Notes: generated from the sequence alone by a model not told the origin. DNA of 64,000 nt from Wenjunlia vitaminophila DSM 41686 (GCF_000380165.1 NZ_KB904667.1:1-64000), one strand, 5' to 3'. Positions 8,189 to 18,166 are shown, numbered from the stretch's first letter. Numbers and translations are program-made.

Positions 8189-8977
8189 ATGCCTACTGTG
8201 TCTTCGCGCCCCCGGATCCTGGTGATCTGCTCCGCCCTGGTCACTGCGCTGCTCGCGGTCGCGCTCCTCGCGCCGCTGCCGTTCTCGATAGTGATGCCGG
8301 GAGCGACCGCTGACACCCTGGGTTCCCAGAACGGGCGGCCCGTGATCACCATCGACGGCACCTCGACCCGGCAGACCAGGGGCAAGCTGCTGCTGACGAC
8401 GATCATGGCGACCGCCCCGGACGCCTCGGTGAAGCTCTCCAACGTGCTCAGCGCCTGGCTCGACGACCAGGAGGCCGCGATGCCGCGCAGCACCGTCTAC
8501 CCGGAGGGCGACACCGAGAAGGAGATCACCAAGCACAACCGGGAGCAGATGCGCACCTCGCAGCACGAGGCCACCCTCGCCGCCCTCGACCACATGGGCC
8601 TGTCCCCGCGCCGGGTGAAGGTCACGCTGGAACTCGCGGACGTGGGCGGACCAAGTGCCGGACTGATGTTCAGCCTGGGCATCATCGACAAGATCCAGGG
8701 CGACGGCCGCGGCGGGGACCTGACCGGGGGCAGGACCATCGCCGGCACCGGAACCATCACCGCGTCCGGCGAGGTGGGTCCGGTCGGCGGGGTGCCGCTG
8801 AAGGTGGTGGCGGCCCGGCGCGACGGGGCGACCGTGTTCCTCCTGCCCAGGTCGGAGTGCTCGCAGGCGAGTGAGAACCTGCCGGACGGGCTGCGGCTAG
8901 TGCCGGTCCGGGACCTCGACGACGCGGTCTCCGCCCTGAAGGCGCTCTCCTCCGGGGGCAAGGTCCCCTCCTGCTGA
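8189..8977 (+). CDS. Membrane-anchored Lon-like serine protease (S16)
   Basis: Extracytoplasmic protease with a Ser-Lys dyad, 262 aa. One N-terminal membrane segment (about residues 9-31) is followed by the conserved PFSIVMPGATADTLG stretch seen in YlbL-type proteins. The C-terminal Lon proteolytic domain carries DVGGPSAGLMFSLG with nucleophile S156 and the Lys in GGVPLKVVAA (K205). YlbL-type family members are usually ~340 aa with a PDZ domain between these parts; this protein is shorter and no PDZ domain is apparent. Its 3' end overlaps the convergent MFS gene by 81 bp. An in-frame GTG at 8198 is an alternative start. Substrate unknown. Confidence 0.82.
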   Translation: MPTVSSRPRILVICSALVTALLAVALLAPLPFSIVMPGATADTLGSQNGRPVITIDGTSTRQTRGKLLLTTIMATAPDASVKLSNVLSAWLDDQEAAMPRSTVYPEGDTEKEITKHNREQMRTSQHEATLAALDHMGLSPRRVKVTLELADVGGPSAGLMFSLGIIDKIQGDGRGGDLTGGRTIAGTGTITASGEVGPVGGVPLKVVAARRDGATVFLLPRSECSQASENLPDGLRLVPVRDLDDAVSALKALSSGGKVPSC

Positions 8978-10291
8978 GCGTGCGTCCCGCGGCGCCGTGG
9001 GCGGCTCCTGTGCGACAGCAGCCCCTGGCAGGCCGCCGGGTGCCCCGGGCTCCGACCGGTCCGCCTCCCGCCACGCCGGAACGGCCAGCGGGCTGAGCGT
9101 CGTCACCAGGTACAGGCCACCGCACACCAGCAGTGTGACGCCGAGTCCCCAACGGTCCACCAGGGCACCCGCGGCGAGGCCGCCGATCGGCACCGCGACC
9201 AGCACCCCCGAGGTGACCGCGCCGAGCACCCTGCTGCGCAGCCGGGCCGGCACCAGTTCGTACTGCAACGCCCCCAGGATCGGGTTGATCGCCCCGCAGA
9301 CCAGGCCGCCCACGGCCATCGTCACCAGGAGCGGCGGCAGCTCGGGCCACAGCGCGGCCACGAAGTACCGCGGCGGGCCGGCGATCAGGAACGCCCAGAA
9401 GAGCAACCACCGGCGGGACACCCGCCGCCCGAACGCCGCGAACAGCACCGTCCCGACCAGCGCGCACCCCCCGAACACCCCGCTCGCGACGCCGAGCTGC
9501 ACCGAACCGCCCAGGTGCTCCCGGGCGTGCAGGGGCAGCAGCACCGCGCCCCAGGCCTGGTCCAACGCGTTGGTCACCATCACCATCACCACGATGACCA
9601 GCAGCAGCGAGGAACGTCTGACGAACTGGAAACCCTCGCGCAACTCCGCCGCGTAGCCGCTCAGGCCCGCCGCCCCAGCGGGCCGCTGCTGCCGTGCCCT
9701 CGGCAGCCAGCCAGCGATCAGCACCGCCGACACGGCGAACGTCGCCGCGTCCACCAGCAGGACCACTTCCGCGCCGAACACGGCGATCAGCACCCCGGCC
9801 AGTGGCGCGCCCAGCATCCTGGCCCCCCGTGAGGCCCCGTCGTAGGCGCTGGTCGCCCGTTCGAGCGAGGTCCCGCCGCGTTCCGCGAGCTCCGCGAGCA
9901 ACACCCCGCGTGCCGTCTCGCCGGGGGCGTGGAACAGCCCGGTCACCGCGACCAGCACCAGCAACTGCCAGAACGCCAGGCCCACGGTCAGGTACAGCGC
10001 CGGAACCGCGGCCACCGCCACGGCGCAGACCAGGTCGGAGACCACACTGGTGCGCCACAGCCCGAGGCGGTCCACCGCGGGCCCGCCCAGCAGGGCGGCC
10101 ACCACCACCGGCAGGGTCGAGCAGAACGCGACGAGACCGGCCCGTCCGGCGCTGCCCGTGGTCTCCAGCACGAACCACGGCACAGCGATCACGGTGAGCG
10201 CGTTGCCGGTGATCGACACCGCGTTGGCCGAGAGCAGCACCAGCAGCGGCCGGGGGCGGGCGGGTATCGCCCCGGGACGGGCGCCGCTCAC
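8897..10291 (-). CDS. MFS transporter, controlled by adjacent ArsR-type regulator
   Basis: Membrane transporter of the MFS-1/enterobactin exporter-like type, 464 aa, about 12 hydrophobic segments, with a GGPAVDRLGLWRT loop 2-3 motif. The GTG start overlaps the stop of the upstream regulator (GTGA), so the two genes form a translationally coupled operon. After the last membrane helix the protein has a ~60-residue polar Pro/Gly-rich tail whose coding sequence overlaps the convergent S16 protease gene; the tail may be dispensable. Pairing with a winged-helix repressor is typical of inducible efflux. Substrate not evident. Confidence 0.83.
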   Translation of the reverse strand: MSGARPGAIPARPRPLLVLLSANAVSITGNALTVIAVPWFVLETTGSAGRAGLVAFCSTLPVVVAALLGGPAVDRLGLWRTSVVSDLVCAVAVAAVPALYLTVGLAFWQLLVLVAVTGLFHAPGETARGVLLAELAERGGTSLERATSAYDGASRGARMLGAPLAGVLIAVFGAEVVLLVDAATFAVSAVLIAGWLPRARQQRPAGAAGLSGYAAELREGFQFVRRSSLLLVIVVMVMVTNALDQAWGAVLLPLHAREHLGGSVQLGVASGVFGGCALVGTVLFAAFGRRVSRRWLLFWAFLIAGPPRYFVAALWPELPPLLVTMAVGGLVCGAINPILGALQYELVPARLRSRVLGAVTSGVLVAVPIGGLAAGALVDRWGLGVTLLVCGGLYLVTTLSPLAVPAWREADRSEPGAPGGLPGAAVAQEPPTAPRDARSAGGDLAPGGERLQGGDRVVEVPDRH

Positions 10292-10872
10292 GAGTCGGGC
10301 TCCGACACCGGGAAGGAGTGCACCTGCACCACCACCGGCTCGGCGTCCTCGGGCACCGCTTCCCCCGGCTGCCGGCGCCAGCGTTCGACCAGCTCCGACA
10401 TCTCCCGCGCCATCCGCCCCGCCTCCTCGGCGGTGAGGCGCAGCCTGAAGTCGCTGATGTTGGAGGCGGCGAGCCACTCCGGGGACAGCCGGTGCATCTC
10501 GCCGATCGCGGTGGCCAACCGCTGGGCGTGGATGGTGGCCAGCTCGTGCAGCAGCAGGTCCACCGCGCCTCGGGTCTCCGGGTTCCTGACCAGTTCCGCC
10601 ACGGCGTCGAGCTGGGTGCCCTCGTGCGCGGACCGCCACCACCGCTCGCGCCCCCTGCCGCGCTCCCTGTCCTCCTCGACGAACCCGTGCGCGGCGAGCT
10701 GTCGCAGGTGGTAGCTGGTGGCACCGCTGCTCTCACCGAGCTGCTGGGCGAGCTTGGAGGCGGTGGCCGGGCCGTTCTCGCGCAGCGCGCCCAGCAGGCG
10801 GATGCGCAGCGGGTGTGCGAGCCCGCGGAGGTTCCGGGGATCGAGACGGACTACTCGACGTTCGTCACTCAT
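10288..10872 (-). CDS. ArsR-type winged-helix regulator with C-terminal helical domain
   Basis: Transcriptional regulator, 194 aa. Residues ~10-75 form a winged helix of the ArsR/HTH_20 type (GLAHPLRIRLLGALRENGPA, then SGATSYHLRQLAAHGFVEE). The remainder is helical and resembles the C-terminal part of regulators located next to MFS genes in actinobacteria; no metal-binding Cys cluster is present, so metal sensing is unlikely. It is first gene of the regulator-exporter operon, and a perfect 8-bp palindrome lies 14 bases upstream of its ATG, consistent with autorepression. Confidence 0.84.
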   Translation of the reverse strand: MSDERRVVRLDPRNLRGLAHPLRIRLLGALRENGPATASKLAQQLGESSGATSYHLRQLAAHGFVEEDRERGRGRERWWRSAHEGTQLDAVAELVRNPETRGAVDLLLHELATIHAQRLATAIGEMHRLSPEWLAASNISDFRLRLTAEEAGRMAREMSELVERWRRQPGEAVPEDAEPVVVQVHSFPVSEPDS

Positions 10873-10886
10873 GCCGGGACCCTAGA

Positions 10887-10933
10887 GTTGCAAAGGTTCA
10901 TTTGCAACGTAAATTTTGCACGCTAAGCTTTGC
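10887..10933. promoter_or_regulatory. Palindromic operator with TTTGCA repeats
   Basis: Perfect inverted repeat GTTGCAAA (10887-10894) / TTTGCAAC (10901-10908) with a 6-base spacer, followed by further TTTGCA hexamers at 10915-10920 and 10928-10933. It lies just upstream of the regulator ATG (10872, minus strand) in an AT-rich island, and is the best candidate binding site for the ArsR-type regulator. Confidence 0.62.
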
Positions 10934-11137
10934 AGAGCTTTCTCTGCACGGGGGAGGGTCGGTTCGAGGTGGGGTCGAGGGTGGCCGACCTGGTCTCCGT
11001 GCGGATGGGCCGGGCACTGCTCACCTGCCGATATGGTGGTGCTCACCCGTGGGGACGAGCTCTCCGTGGGCGCGGCCGAGATGACGTTTTCCTCGAGGGT
11101 CCGCTGACGCGCCCTCGACGAACCGGGGGGTGGCGCG

Positions 11138-12088
11138 ATGAGCGACGAAAGTCAGGAACAGCCCTCCGTGCCGCCGGCCACGCCGTCGCCTCCGGACCTC
11201 GAGAAGCGCGGGCCCCTGGCCGACCAGCGGGCCCCCGGGCAACCGCTCCCCCCAAGGGTCCCCGACCAGCGGACGCCCGACGCGCCCGCGGCCGCCGCGG
11301 CGGCGGCGGGCGACCAGCCGGCCGCCCCCGCGGCGCCCGGCGGCCAGGTCCCTCCCGACCAGCCCCAGTTCACCCAGCCCCAGTTCACCCAGCCGCAGTT
11401 CACCCAGCCCCAGGGGCAGCCGCAGTTCGGACCACCCCAGTTGGGTCAGCCGCCGTACCCGGGTCAGGCGTATCCCGGGCAGCCGTACCCGGGGCAGCCG
11501 TACCCCCAGCGGTTCCCCGGGCAGCAGCCTCACGGGGCGCCGCAGCCGTACTCGTATCCCGGGGCGTACGGCTATCCCGGGGCGTACGGCTACGCGGGCT
11601 ACCCGCCCCTCGAGCCCCTGCCGCCGGGCGCCATCGACCCGGCGCTGCTGGGCAACCAGGGCATGCGGCTGCTCGCCCGCGTCCTCGACGCGTTCTTCCT
11701 GATGTTGTCGATCATGATCGTGGCCATCCCGGTGGCGATCTGGGCCGAATCGACCAACAGCAACGAGGTGGAGACCGCGTCCGCGTGGATCGCCGGCTCC
11801 TGGGCCGTGCTGGTGTTCCTGCTCTACGAGCCGCTGACCACGGCGTTGTTGGGCTGGACCCCGGGGAAGCGGGTGTGCAACCTGCGGGTGGCCCAACTGG
11901 AGGACGGCGGCAAGCTGGGGATGGGCCGTTCCTGGGGTCGGTTCGGGGTGAGCCTGGGGATGAACCTCGCGGGGTCGCTCTGCATGGTCGGCATGCTGGA
12001 CTCGCTCTGGTGCTGCTGGGACAAGCCCAACCGGCAGTGCCTGCACGACAAGGCGGTCCGCAGCGTGGTGGTCAAGATCAACGTCTGA
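11138..12088 (+). CDS. RDD-family membrane protein with Pro/Gln-rich N-terminal repeats
   Basis: Membrane protein of 316 aa. The first ~165 residues are low-complexity and cytoplasmic, containing three PQFTQ repeats and several YPGQ/YPGA repeats. Residues ~170-310 form the RDD domain with about three membrane helices (start GMRLLARVLDAFFLML; core TPGKRVCNLRV) and end in the signature CWDKPNRQCLHDKAV. RDD proteins are poorly characterised; some act as ion exchangers. It is one of three RDD genes within 7 kb, all with different disordered N-termini and a near-identical C-terminal RQC-HDKA motif, but not in one operon. Start ATG at 11138; no close ribosome site alternative is better. Confidence 0.85.
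   Translation: MSDESQEQPSVPPATPSPPDLEKRGPLADQRAPGQPLPPRVPDQRTPDAPAAAAAAAGDQPAAPAAPGGQVPPDQPQFTQPQFTQPQFTQPQGQPQFGPPQLGQPPYPGQAYPGQPYPGQPYPQRFPGQQPHGAPQPYSYPGAYGYPGAYGYAGYPPLEPLPPGAIDPALLGNQGMRLLARVLDAFFLMLSIMIVAIPVAIWAESTNSNEVETASAWIAGSWAVLVFLLYEPLTTALLGWTPGKRVCNLRVAQLEDGGKLGMGRSWGRFGVSLGMNLAGSLCMVGMLDSLWCCWDKPNRQCLHDKAVRSVVVKINV
11363..11413 (+). repeat. In-frame 15-bp repeats encoding PQFTQ
   Basis: Three consecutive, nearly identical 15-bp units encode PQFTQ, followed by a partial fourth, in the N-terminal region of the first RDD protein. They are prone to copy-number change. Confidence 0.7.
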
Positions 12089-12146
12089 GCGACCCGGCGC
12101 CGGGCCGTGGCCCCGCCGATCCGTCCGGCGTGGTGCGGACCAGCTC

Positions 12147-12611
12147 TCAGTCGGCGGCCTGCTGGACCAGGGGCAGTACCCGGTAGGGCACCGGGTTCTC
12201 CATGGCGATGGCCGTCGAGGCCCTGACGATCCCGGCGAAGTCCACCACCCGGTCGATCACGCGTTGCAGGTCGGCGTTGGACCGCGCGACCATCCGGCAG
12301 AGCATGTCCCCGTGGCCCGTGGTGGTGTGCACCTCGAGGACCTCGGGGACGGCGGCGAGGTGGCGGCGCACGTCGGGGCCCTGTCCCTGGCGGATCTCAA
12401 GGGTGGCGAACGCGGTGACCGGGTACCCCAGCGCCGCGGGGTCCACCTGCGGCCCGAACCCGCGGATCACCTCCCGGTCGCGGAGCCGGTCGAGCCGTGC
12501 CTGCACGGTGCCCCGGGCCACCCCGAGCCGCCGCGAGCACTCCAGCACCCCGAGCCGCGGCTCCTGGGCCAACAGTGTGATCAGTCGGGCGTCCAGCGCG
12601 TCGATCCCCAT
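12147..12611 (-). CDS. Lrp/AsnC-family regulator, divergent from hppD
   Basis: Transcriptional regulator, 154 aa from the ATG at 12611, with GGGGGA 7 bases upstream. An N-terminal helix-turn-helix (DARLITLLAQEPRLGVLECS, then RRLGVARGTVQARL) is followed by a RAM/AsnC ligand-binding domain (about residues 70-140). It is divergent from the 4-hydroxyphenylpyruvate dioxygenase gene. In Streptomyces coelicolor the AsnC-type regulator HpdR lies beside hpdA and activates it, so the same role is inferred here, with tyrosine or a catabolite as likely effector. The in-frame TTG at 12629 is a weaker start. Confidence 0.85.
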   Translation of the reverse strand: MGIDALDARLITLLAQEPRLGVLECSRRLGVARGTVQARLDRLRDREVIRGFGPQVDPAALGYPVTAFATLEIRQGQGPDVRRHLAAVPEVLEVHTTTGHGDMLCRMVARSNADLQRVIDRVVDFAGIVRASTAIAMENPVPYRVLPLVQQAAD

Positions 12612-12734
12612 GTCCGTCCCCCGTCGCAACGCCGTGGTCGCCGTCCACCGCCGCTGGGCCTCGTTGCCTGGTCATCCTGTACAACCAGACCGGCGAGTTC
12701 CTGGATTGCCTGGGCAGTATGTCTAGCAGAACTC

Positions 12735-12756
12735 TCAACTGTTGCGCACCTTGAGC
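12735..12756. promoter_or_regulatory. Candidate Lrp-type site between regulator and hppD
   Basis: Inverted repeat CTCAA-N12-TTGAG enclosing the small palindrome CAACTGTTG, in the 197-bp divergent intergenic region. A plausible binding site of the Lrp/AsnC protein; no biochemical support is visible. Confidence 0.3.
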
Positions 12757-12766
12757 GGCCGGGTGA

Positions 12767-13951
<1,185 letters not shown>

Positions 13952-13957
13952 CCGGCA

Positions 13958-13996
13958 CCGTGCGGCGGACCCCGGGGCCGCGGGGCCGCCGCACGG
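13958..13996. terminator. Hairpin downstream of hppD
   Basis: Inverted repeat CCGTGCGGCGG / CCGCCGCACGG (11 bp, perfect) beginning 6 bases after the hppD stop, with a GC-rich loop. No T-run follows, as is common for actinobacterial terminators. Confidence 0.6.
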
Positions 13997-14102
13997 CCGG
14001 CCCGGCACCCCGTGGCACCCCCTGCCGACGACGTGCCCGCCGCCGGGCCGCTTCCGGACGGGGGCCTTCCTGACGGAACGTCCGGGTGGGACGCTTCACC
14101 CC

Positions 14103-15527
14103 ATGGACGCTGCCTACCCGAGTGACGCGACACGTCCGGACACCGCGGCCGGTCCTGAGGGCCGGGCTCGGCTCCTGGCCGGGCTGCGGGAGGGACTCCC
14201 CAGCGAGGCCCTGCTGACCGATCCCGACATCACGGCGTCCTACCGCACCGACATGGCGAGCTTCTGTCCCGCGGGCGACCCGGCAGTGGTGGTGGTGCCG
14301 CGGACCGTGGAGCAGGTGCAGCACGTGATGCGGACCGCCAGCGCGCTGCGGGTGCCGGTGGTGCCGCAGGGCGCCCGCACCGGTCTGTCCGGAGCGGCCA
14401 ACGCCACCGACGGCTGCGTCGTGCTGTCCCTGGCGAGGATGGACCGCGTCCTGGAGATCGACCCGGTGAACCGGATCGCCGTGGTGGAGCCCGGCGTGGT
14501 CAACGCCACGCTCTCCCGGACGCTGGCCGAGCAGGGCCTGTACTACCCGCCGGACCCGTCGAGCTGGGAGCAGTGCACCATCGGCGGGAACATCGGCACC
14601 GGCTCCGGCGGCCTGTGCTGCGTCAAGTACGGCGTCACCGCCGAGTACGTGCTCGGCCTCGAGGTGGTGCTGGCGGACGGGCGGCTGATCTCCACCGGGC
14701 GGCGCACCGCCAAGGGCGTCGCCGGCTACGACCTGACCCGGCTGTTCGTGGGCTCCGAGGGGAGCTTGGGGATCGTGGTCAGGGCCGTCCTCGCGCTGCG
14801 TCCCAAGCCGAACCCGGCCCTGGTGCTCGCCGCGGAGTTCCCCTCCGGCGCGGCGGCCTGCGACGCGGTCTGCCGGATCATGGAGTCCGGCCTCGTTCCC
14901 TCACTGCTCGAACTGATGGACAACACCACCATCGGCGCGGTGAACGCCATGGCCCAGATGGGGCTGCCCGACTCGACGCAGGCGCTGCTGCTCGCCGCGT
15001 TCGACACCCCGGACGCGCGGGACCGGCTCGCCGAGGTGGGAAGGCTGTGCCTGGCGGCCGGCGCCACCGAGGTGGTCCCCGCCGACGACGCGGCCGAGTC
15101 GGAGATGCTGCTGCAGGCCCGCAGGCTGTCCCTGGTGGCGTTGGAAACCCTGGGCACCACGATGATCGACGACGTGTGCGTGCCCCGGGCCCGGCTCGGC
15201 GAGCTGATCGACGGGGTCGCCGGGATCGCCGAGCGGGTCGGGTTGACGATCGGGGTGTGCGCACACGCCGGGGACGGCAACACCCACCCGGTGGTGGTGT
15301 TCGACGCGGACGACCCGGACCAGGCCCGTCGCGCCCGGGAGTCCTTCGACGAGATCATGGCCCTCGGCCTCGAGCTGGGCGGGACCATCACCGGCGAACA
15401 CGGGGTGGGCGTCCTGAAGAAGGAGTGGCTGGCCCGGGAACTGGGACCGGAGGTGCTGGAACTCCAACGGGGGATCAAGCGGGTGTTCGACCCGCTCAAC
15501 CTCCTCAACCCGGGCAAGGTGTTCTGA
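14103..15527 (+). CDS. glcD: FAD-linked oxidase, glycolate/D-lactate dehydrogenase GlcD type
   Basis: Flavoprotein, 474 aa, that oxidises a 2-hydroxy acid such as glycolate or D-lactate. The PCMH-type FAD-binding domain occupies about residues 50-225 (VPQGARTGLSGAANA for phosphate contact; PPDPSSWEQCTIGGNIGTGS in the middle). The FAD-oxidase C-terminal domain follows and ends with the typical LLNPGKVF. Metal/substrate-binding HAGDGNTHP and GTITGEHGVG motifs are present. It lies between hppD and the second RDD gene without close spacing, so probably monocistronic. No GlcE/GlcF partners are seen, which suggests a single-subunit enzyme; exact substrate uncertain. Confidence 0.88.
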   Translation: MDAAYPSDATRPDTAAGPEGRARLLAGLREGLPSEALLTDPDITASYRTDMASFCPAGDPAVVVVPRTVEQVQHVMRTASALRVPVVPQGARTGLSGAANATDGCVVLSLARMDRVLEIDPVNRIAVVEPGVVNATLSRTLAEQGLYYPPDPSSWEQCTIGGNIGTGSGGLCCVKYGVTAEYVLGLEVVLADGRLISTGRRTAKGVAGYDLTRLFVGSEGSLGIVVRAVLALRPKPNPALVLAAEFPSGAAACDAVCRIMESGLVPSLLELMDNTTIGAVNAMAQMGLPDSTQALLLAAFDTPDARDRLAEVGRLCLAAGATEVVPADDAAESEMLLQARRLSLVALETLGTTMIDDVCVPRARLGELIDGVAGIAERVGLTIGVCAHAGDGNTHPVVVFDADDPDQARRARESFDEIMALGLELGGTITGEHGVGVLKKEWLARELGPEVLELQRGIKRVFDPLNLLNPGKVF

Positions 15528-15718
15528 GCCCGCCCCGGACGGGGCGCCACCGGGCAGGGCTCGGTGTCCGGGGTTCTTCGTTAGTGTCTACGGTTGTCGG
15601 GCGCGGCGGGTGTCCCGTCACGCCGCACAGGGGGGATGGGCCCGGGGCAACCGGAGCGGGATCGAGCGACGCGAGGACGGTCGGAGGCTGGTGTGCAGGA
15701 TGGGAGTGGGAGGCATTG

Positions 15719-17179
15719 GTGACCTCCGGTAGCGGCGACGCACCCCGTGCGGGGTACTACACGGATCCCTCCATCCCGGGGTACATCCGGTACTGGGACG
15801 GTGCCGCCTGGGTGCCCGGCACCAGCCGTCCGGAGCCGGCGCCGGGCGAGGTGCTGACCCCGCCGCCGGGTCTCGGACCCGTGGCCGAGCCCCCGCAACA
15901 CCCCACGCCCACACCCCCGCCCACTCCTGCGCCCTCGCAGTCCCCGCAGCACCCCGCGTCCCCGCAGCACCCCACGCCCGGGCCCGAGCCGCGGCTCCAG
16001 TCCGAGCCGGGGCCCGAGCCGCGGCCCGGGCAGGGGCAGCCCGAGCCGGGGGAACCGACGGGCTCCCCCGGCACCCCGGGGCGTCCTGCCCCCGCCCCCA
16101 CCGCCCAGCTCCGGCAGACCCCCGCGGGCCAGCCCGCCGCGGCGCGGCCCAGGCGGGTCGAGGAGTCGGGCCCGGTCTTCCTCGACGAGGAGGACCAGGA
16201 GGAGGCCACCTGGTCCTCCGGGGTGCCCCGCCAGGGGGCCGGCACGCAGCAACCACGGGTCTCCTGGGGAGGGCCCCAGCCGTCCCCGCCCGCCGACCCG
16301 GTCCCGCCGGCCCAGGCCCAGGCCAGCCGCACGCCGCCCGCGCCCGGCCACCCGGGGCAGGCTCACCCGGGGCACGGGCAACCCTCGTACGGCCAACCGG
16401 CTCAGGGCCGGCCCGCGCACGGCCAACCAGGTCCCGGCTCGGCGGCTCCCGGCGGGCAGCCCCGTCCGGCCCAACCCGGTCCCGACCCGTCGCACCCCGG
16501 GGAACCACGGCAGGTGCCCTGGGCGCAGCAGGTGCAGCGGCTGGCCCACGCCGACCCCGTCGCGGAGCCCGCGGCGACCCCCGGGCAGCGGTCGGAGCCG
16601 TCCCACGTGGTCGGCCAGACCTTCGGCGACAACGCGCTGGCCTGGCGCCCACCGCCGAGCAACCCGTTCCTCAGCGCGGTCTCCGAGGCGCGGCCGTCCT
16701 CGGTGGGGCGCAGACTGGTGGCCCGGCTGATCGACTCGGTGCTGCTCTGCGCGCTGCTGGCCGCTGCCGCGGTGCCGTTGGCGCGCCCCACGGTGGACCA
16801 CGTCCGGGACAAGATCGACGAGGCGGAGCAGACCGGGGAGACGGTCCGGGTCTGGTTGATCGACGGCACCACCGGTGCCTACCTCGGGGCGTTCCTCGGC
16901 GCCGCGCTGCTCCTGTGCTTCCTCTACGAGGTGCTGCCCACCGCCAGGTGGGGCCGCACCCTGGGCAAGCGCCTGGTGCGGGTGAAGGTGTTGGACATCG
17001 AGGGGCAGGAGCCGCCGACGGTGGGCCGGGCGCTGCGCCGTTGGCTGGTGTACCAGGTGCTGTTCCTGGTCGTGGTGGGCCTGGTGAACGTGTTCTGGTG
17101 CGTGGTGGACCGGCCCTGGCGCCAGTGCTGGCACGACAAGGCGGCGAAGACGTTCGTGGCGGCCGACCCCAGGGGCTGA
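15719..17179 (+). CDS. DUF2510-RDD fusion membrane protein
   Basis: Membrane protein, 486 aa from the GTG at 15719 (GGGAGTGGGAGG just upstream). Residues ~10-32 form a DUF2510 motif (AGYYTDPSIPGYIRYWDGAA). A ~300-residue Pro/Gln/Gly-rich disordered region follows, and then an RDD domain (about residues 325-480, starting VGRRLVARLIDSVLL) with three predicted membrane helices and the ending WRQCWHDKAAKTF. DUF2510 is common at the cytoplasmic N-terminus of actinobacterial membrane proteins. The same frame stays open far upstream through the glcD-overlapping region, which is only GC bias. Function unknown; paralogue of the RDD genes on either side. Confidence 0.8.
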   Translation: MTSGSGDAPRAGYYTDPSIPGYIRYWDGAAWVPGTSRPEPAPGEVLTPPPGLGPVAEPPQHPTPTPPPTPAPSQSPQHPASPQHPTPGPEPRLQSEPGPEPRPGQGQPEPGEPTGSPGTPGRPAPAPTAQLRQTPAGQPAAARPRRVEESGPVFLDEEDQEEATWSSGVPRQGAGTQQPRVSWGGPQPSPPADPVPPAQAQASRTPPAPGHPGQAHPGHGQPSYGQPAQGRPAHGQPGPGSAAPGGQPRPAQPGPDPSHPGEPRQVPWAQQVQRLAHADPVAEPAATPGQRSEPSHVVGQTFGDNALAWRPPPSNPFLSAVSEARPSSVGRRLVARLIDSVLLCALLAAAAVPLARPTVDHVRDKIDEAEQTGETVRVWLIDGTTGAYLGAFLGAALLLCFLYEVLPTARWGRTLGKRLVRVKVLDIEGQEPPTVGRALRRWLVYQVLFLVVVGLVNVFWCVVDRPWRQCWHDKAAKTFVAADPRG

Positions 17180-17275
17180 CGCGGCCCCGTCCGGGTGCGG
17201 TGGGGAACGACCGGGTCATCCCTTCGGGCCGCGCCCGGAGGCGGGGCGGAATGTCCGGTGTTTCACTTTCGCAGT

Positions 17276-18166
17276 ATGAGCACCGATCAGCCCTCACCGG
17301 GCCCGGAGGACCCCGAACCGGGAAGCGGCGGGGAGCAGGACCCGTACCGCAAGCCGCCCGAGCAGCCGGACGGGCCCCTGTCCGGGCCGTCGGGACAGCC
17401 CGGGGGCCGTCGCCAGGACCAGCCGCCGTCCGGCCCCCCCACCGGGGAACCGGGGCCGTTGGACCCGGAGGGCGTCGGCGGGCAGGGGCCCGGGCAGCCG
17501 TCCGGGAACCGGCCGTGGGAGCGGGGTCAGCAGCCGTCCGGGGCGCCCTGGCCCGGTGCGGGGGAGCCGGGCGCGGGCGGCCCCCGGGGTGTCCCGCCGT
17601 CCGACCACCCGCCTCCCGGGGGCGGAGGTCCCCCCGGGTTCGGCCCTCCGCCGTACGGGGCGGACCACGGGTACCGCGACCCCGACGCGGCGCTGCGCGG
17701 GATGCCCCCGCTGGCCGGCAGGTTCCGCCGGCTGATCGCCCGGATCATCGACTCGTTGGTCGTCGGCATCCCGGTCAACGTGCTGCTCTGGGGGGTCGGG
17801 TTCTGGACCTGGAACGAGGACTGGGACAACGGGGACAGCAGTGACGCGGTGTTCGGCGGCAACTACGGCAGCGCCCTGGTCACCGTGCTGGTGTACCTCG
17901 TCTACGAGGCCCTCATGTACACCCGCCGGGGTCAGACCGTGGGGAAGATGGCCATGGGCATCCGGGTGGCGATGCTGAGCGACGGGGCGGTTCCCACCCC
18001 GCAGGCGGCCTGGACCCGGGCGTCGGTGTACAGCCTGCCCAATCTGGTGCCCTGTTGTGGGGCGGTGTTCTGGCTGGTCAACGTCACCTGGCTGTTGTGG
18101 GACCGGCCGTTCCGACAGTGTCTGCACGACAAGGCGGCCAGGACCGTGGTGGTCTCGGCGCGCTGA
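17276..18166 (+). CDS. RDD-family membrane protein, third copy
   Basis: Membrane protein, 296 aa from ATG 17276. The N-terminal ~140 residues are Pro/Gly-rich and disordered (many PG, PPS, GPP runs). Residues ~145-295 form the RDD domain: FRRLIARIIDSLVVGIPVN, then QTVGKMAMGIRVAM, ending DRPFRQCLHDKAARTVVV. It follows the DUF2510-RDD gene by 96 bp on the same strand and might be co-transcribed. The shared C-terminal RQC-HDKA motif shows the three RDD genes are paralogues. Function unknown. Confidence 0.83.
   Translation: MSTDQPSPGPEDPEPGSGGEQDPYRKPPEQPDGPLSGPSGQPGGRRQDQPPSGPPTGEPGPLDPEGVGGQGPGQPSGNRPWERGQQPSGAPWPGAGEPGAGGPRGVPPSDHPPPGGGGPPGFGPPPYGADHGYRDPDAALRGMPPLAGRFRRLIARIIDSLVVGIPVNVLLWGVGFWTWNEDWDNGDSSDAVFGGNYGSALVTVLVYLVYEALMYTRRGQTVGKMAMGIRVAMLSDGAVPTPQAAWTRASVYSLPNLVPCCGAVFWLVNVTWLLWDRPFRQCLHDKAARTVVVSAR

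Noticed and set aside
14573-15718. In-frame extension upstream of the DUF2510-RDD gene
   Set aside because: It overlaps glcD in another frame and reads as Arg/Gly repeats; the DUF2510 start at GTG 15719 has a ribosome site.
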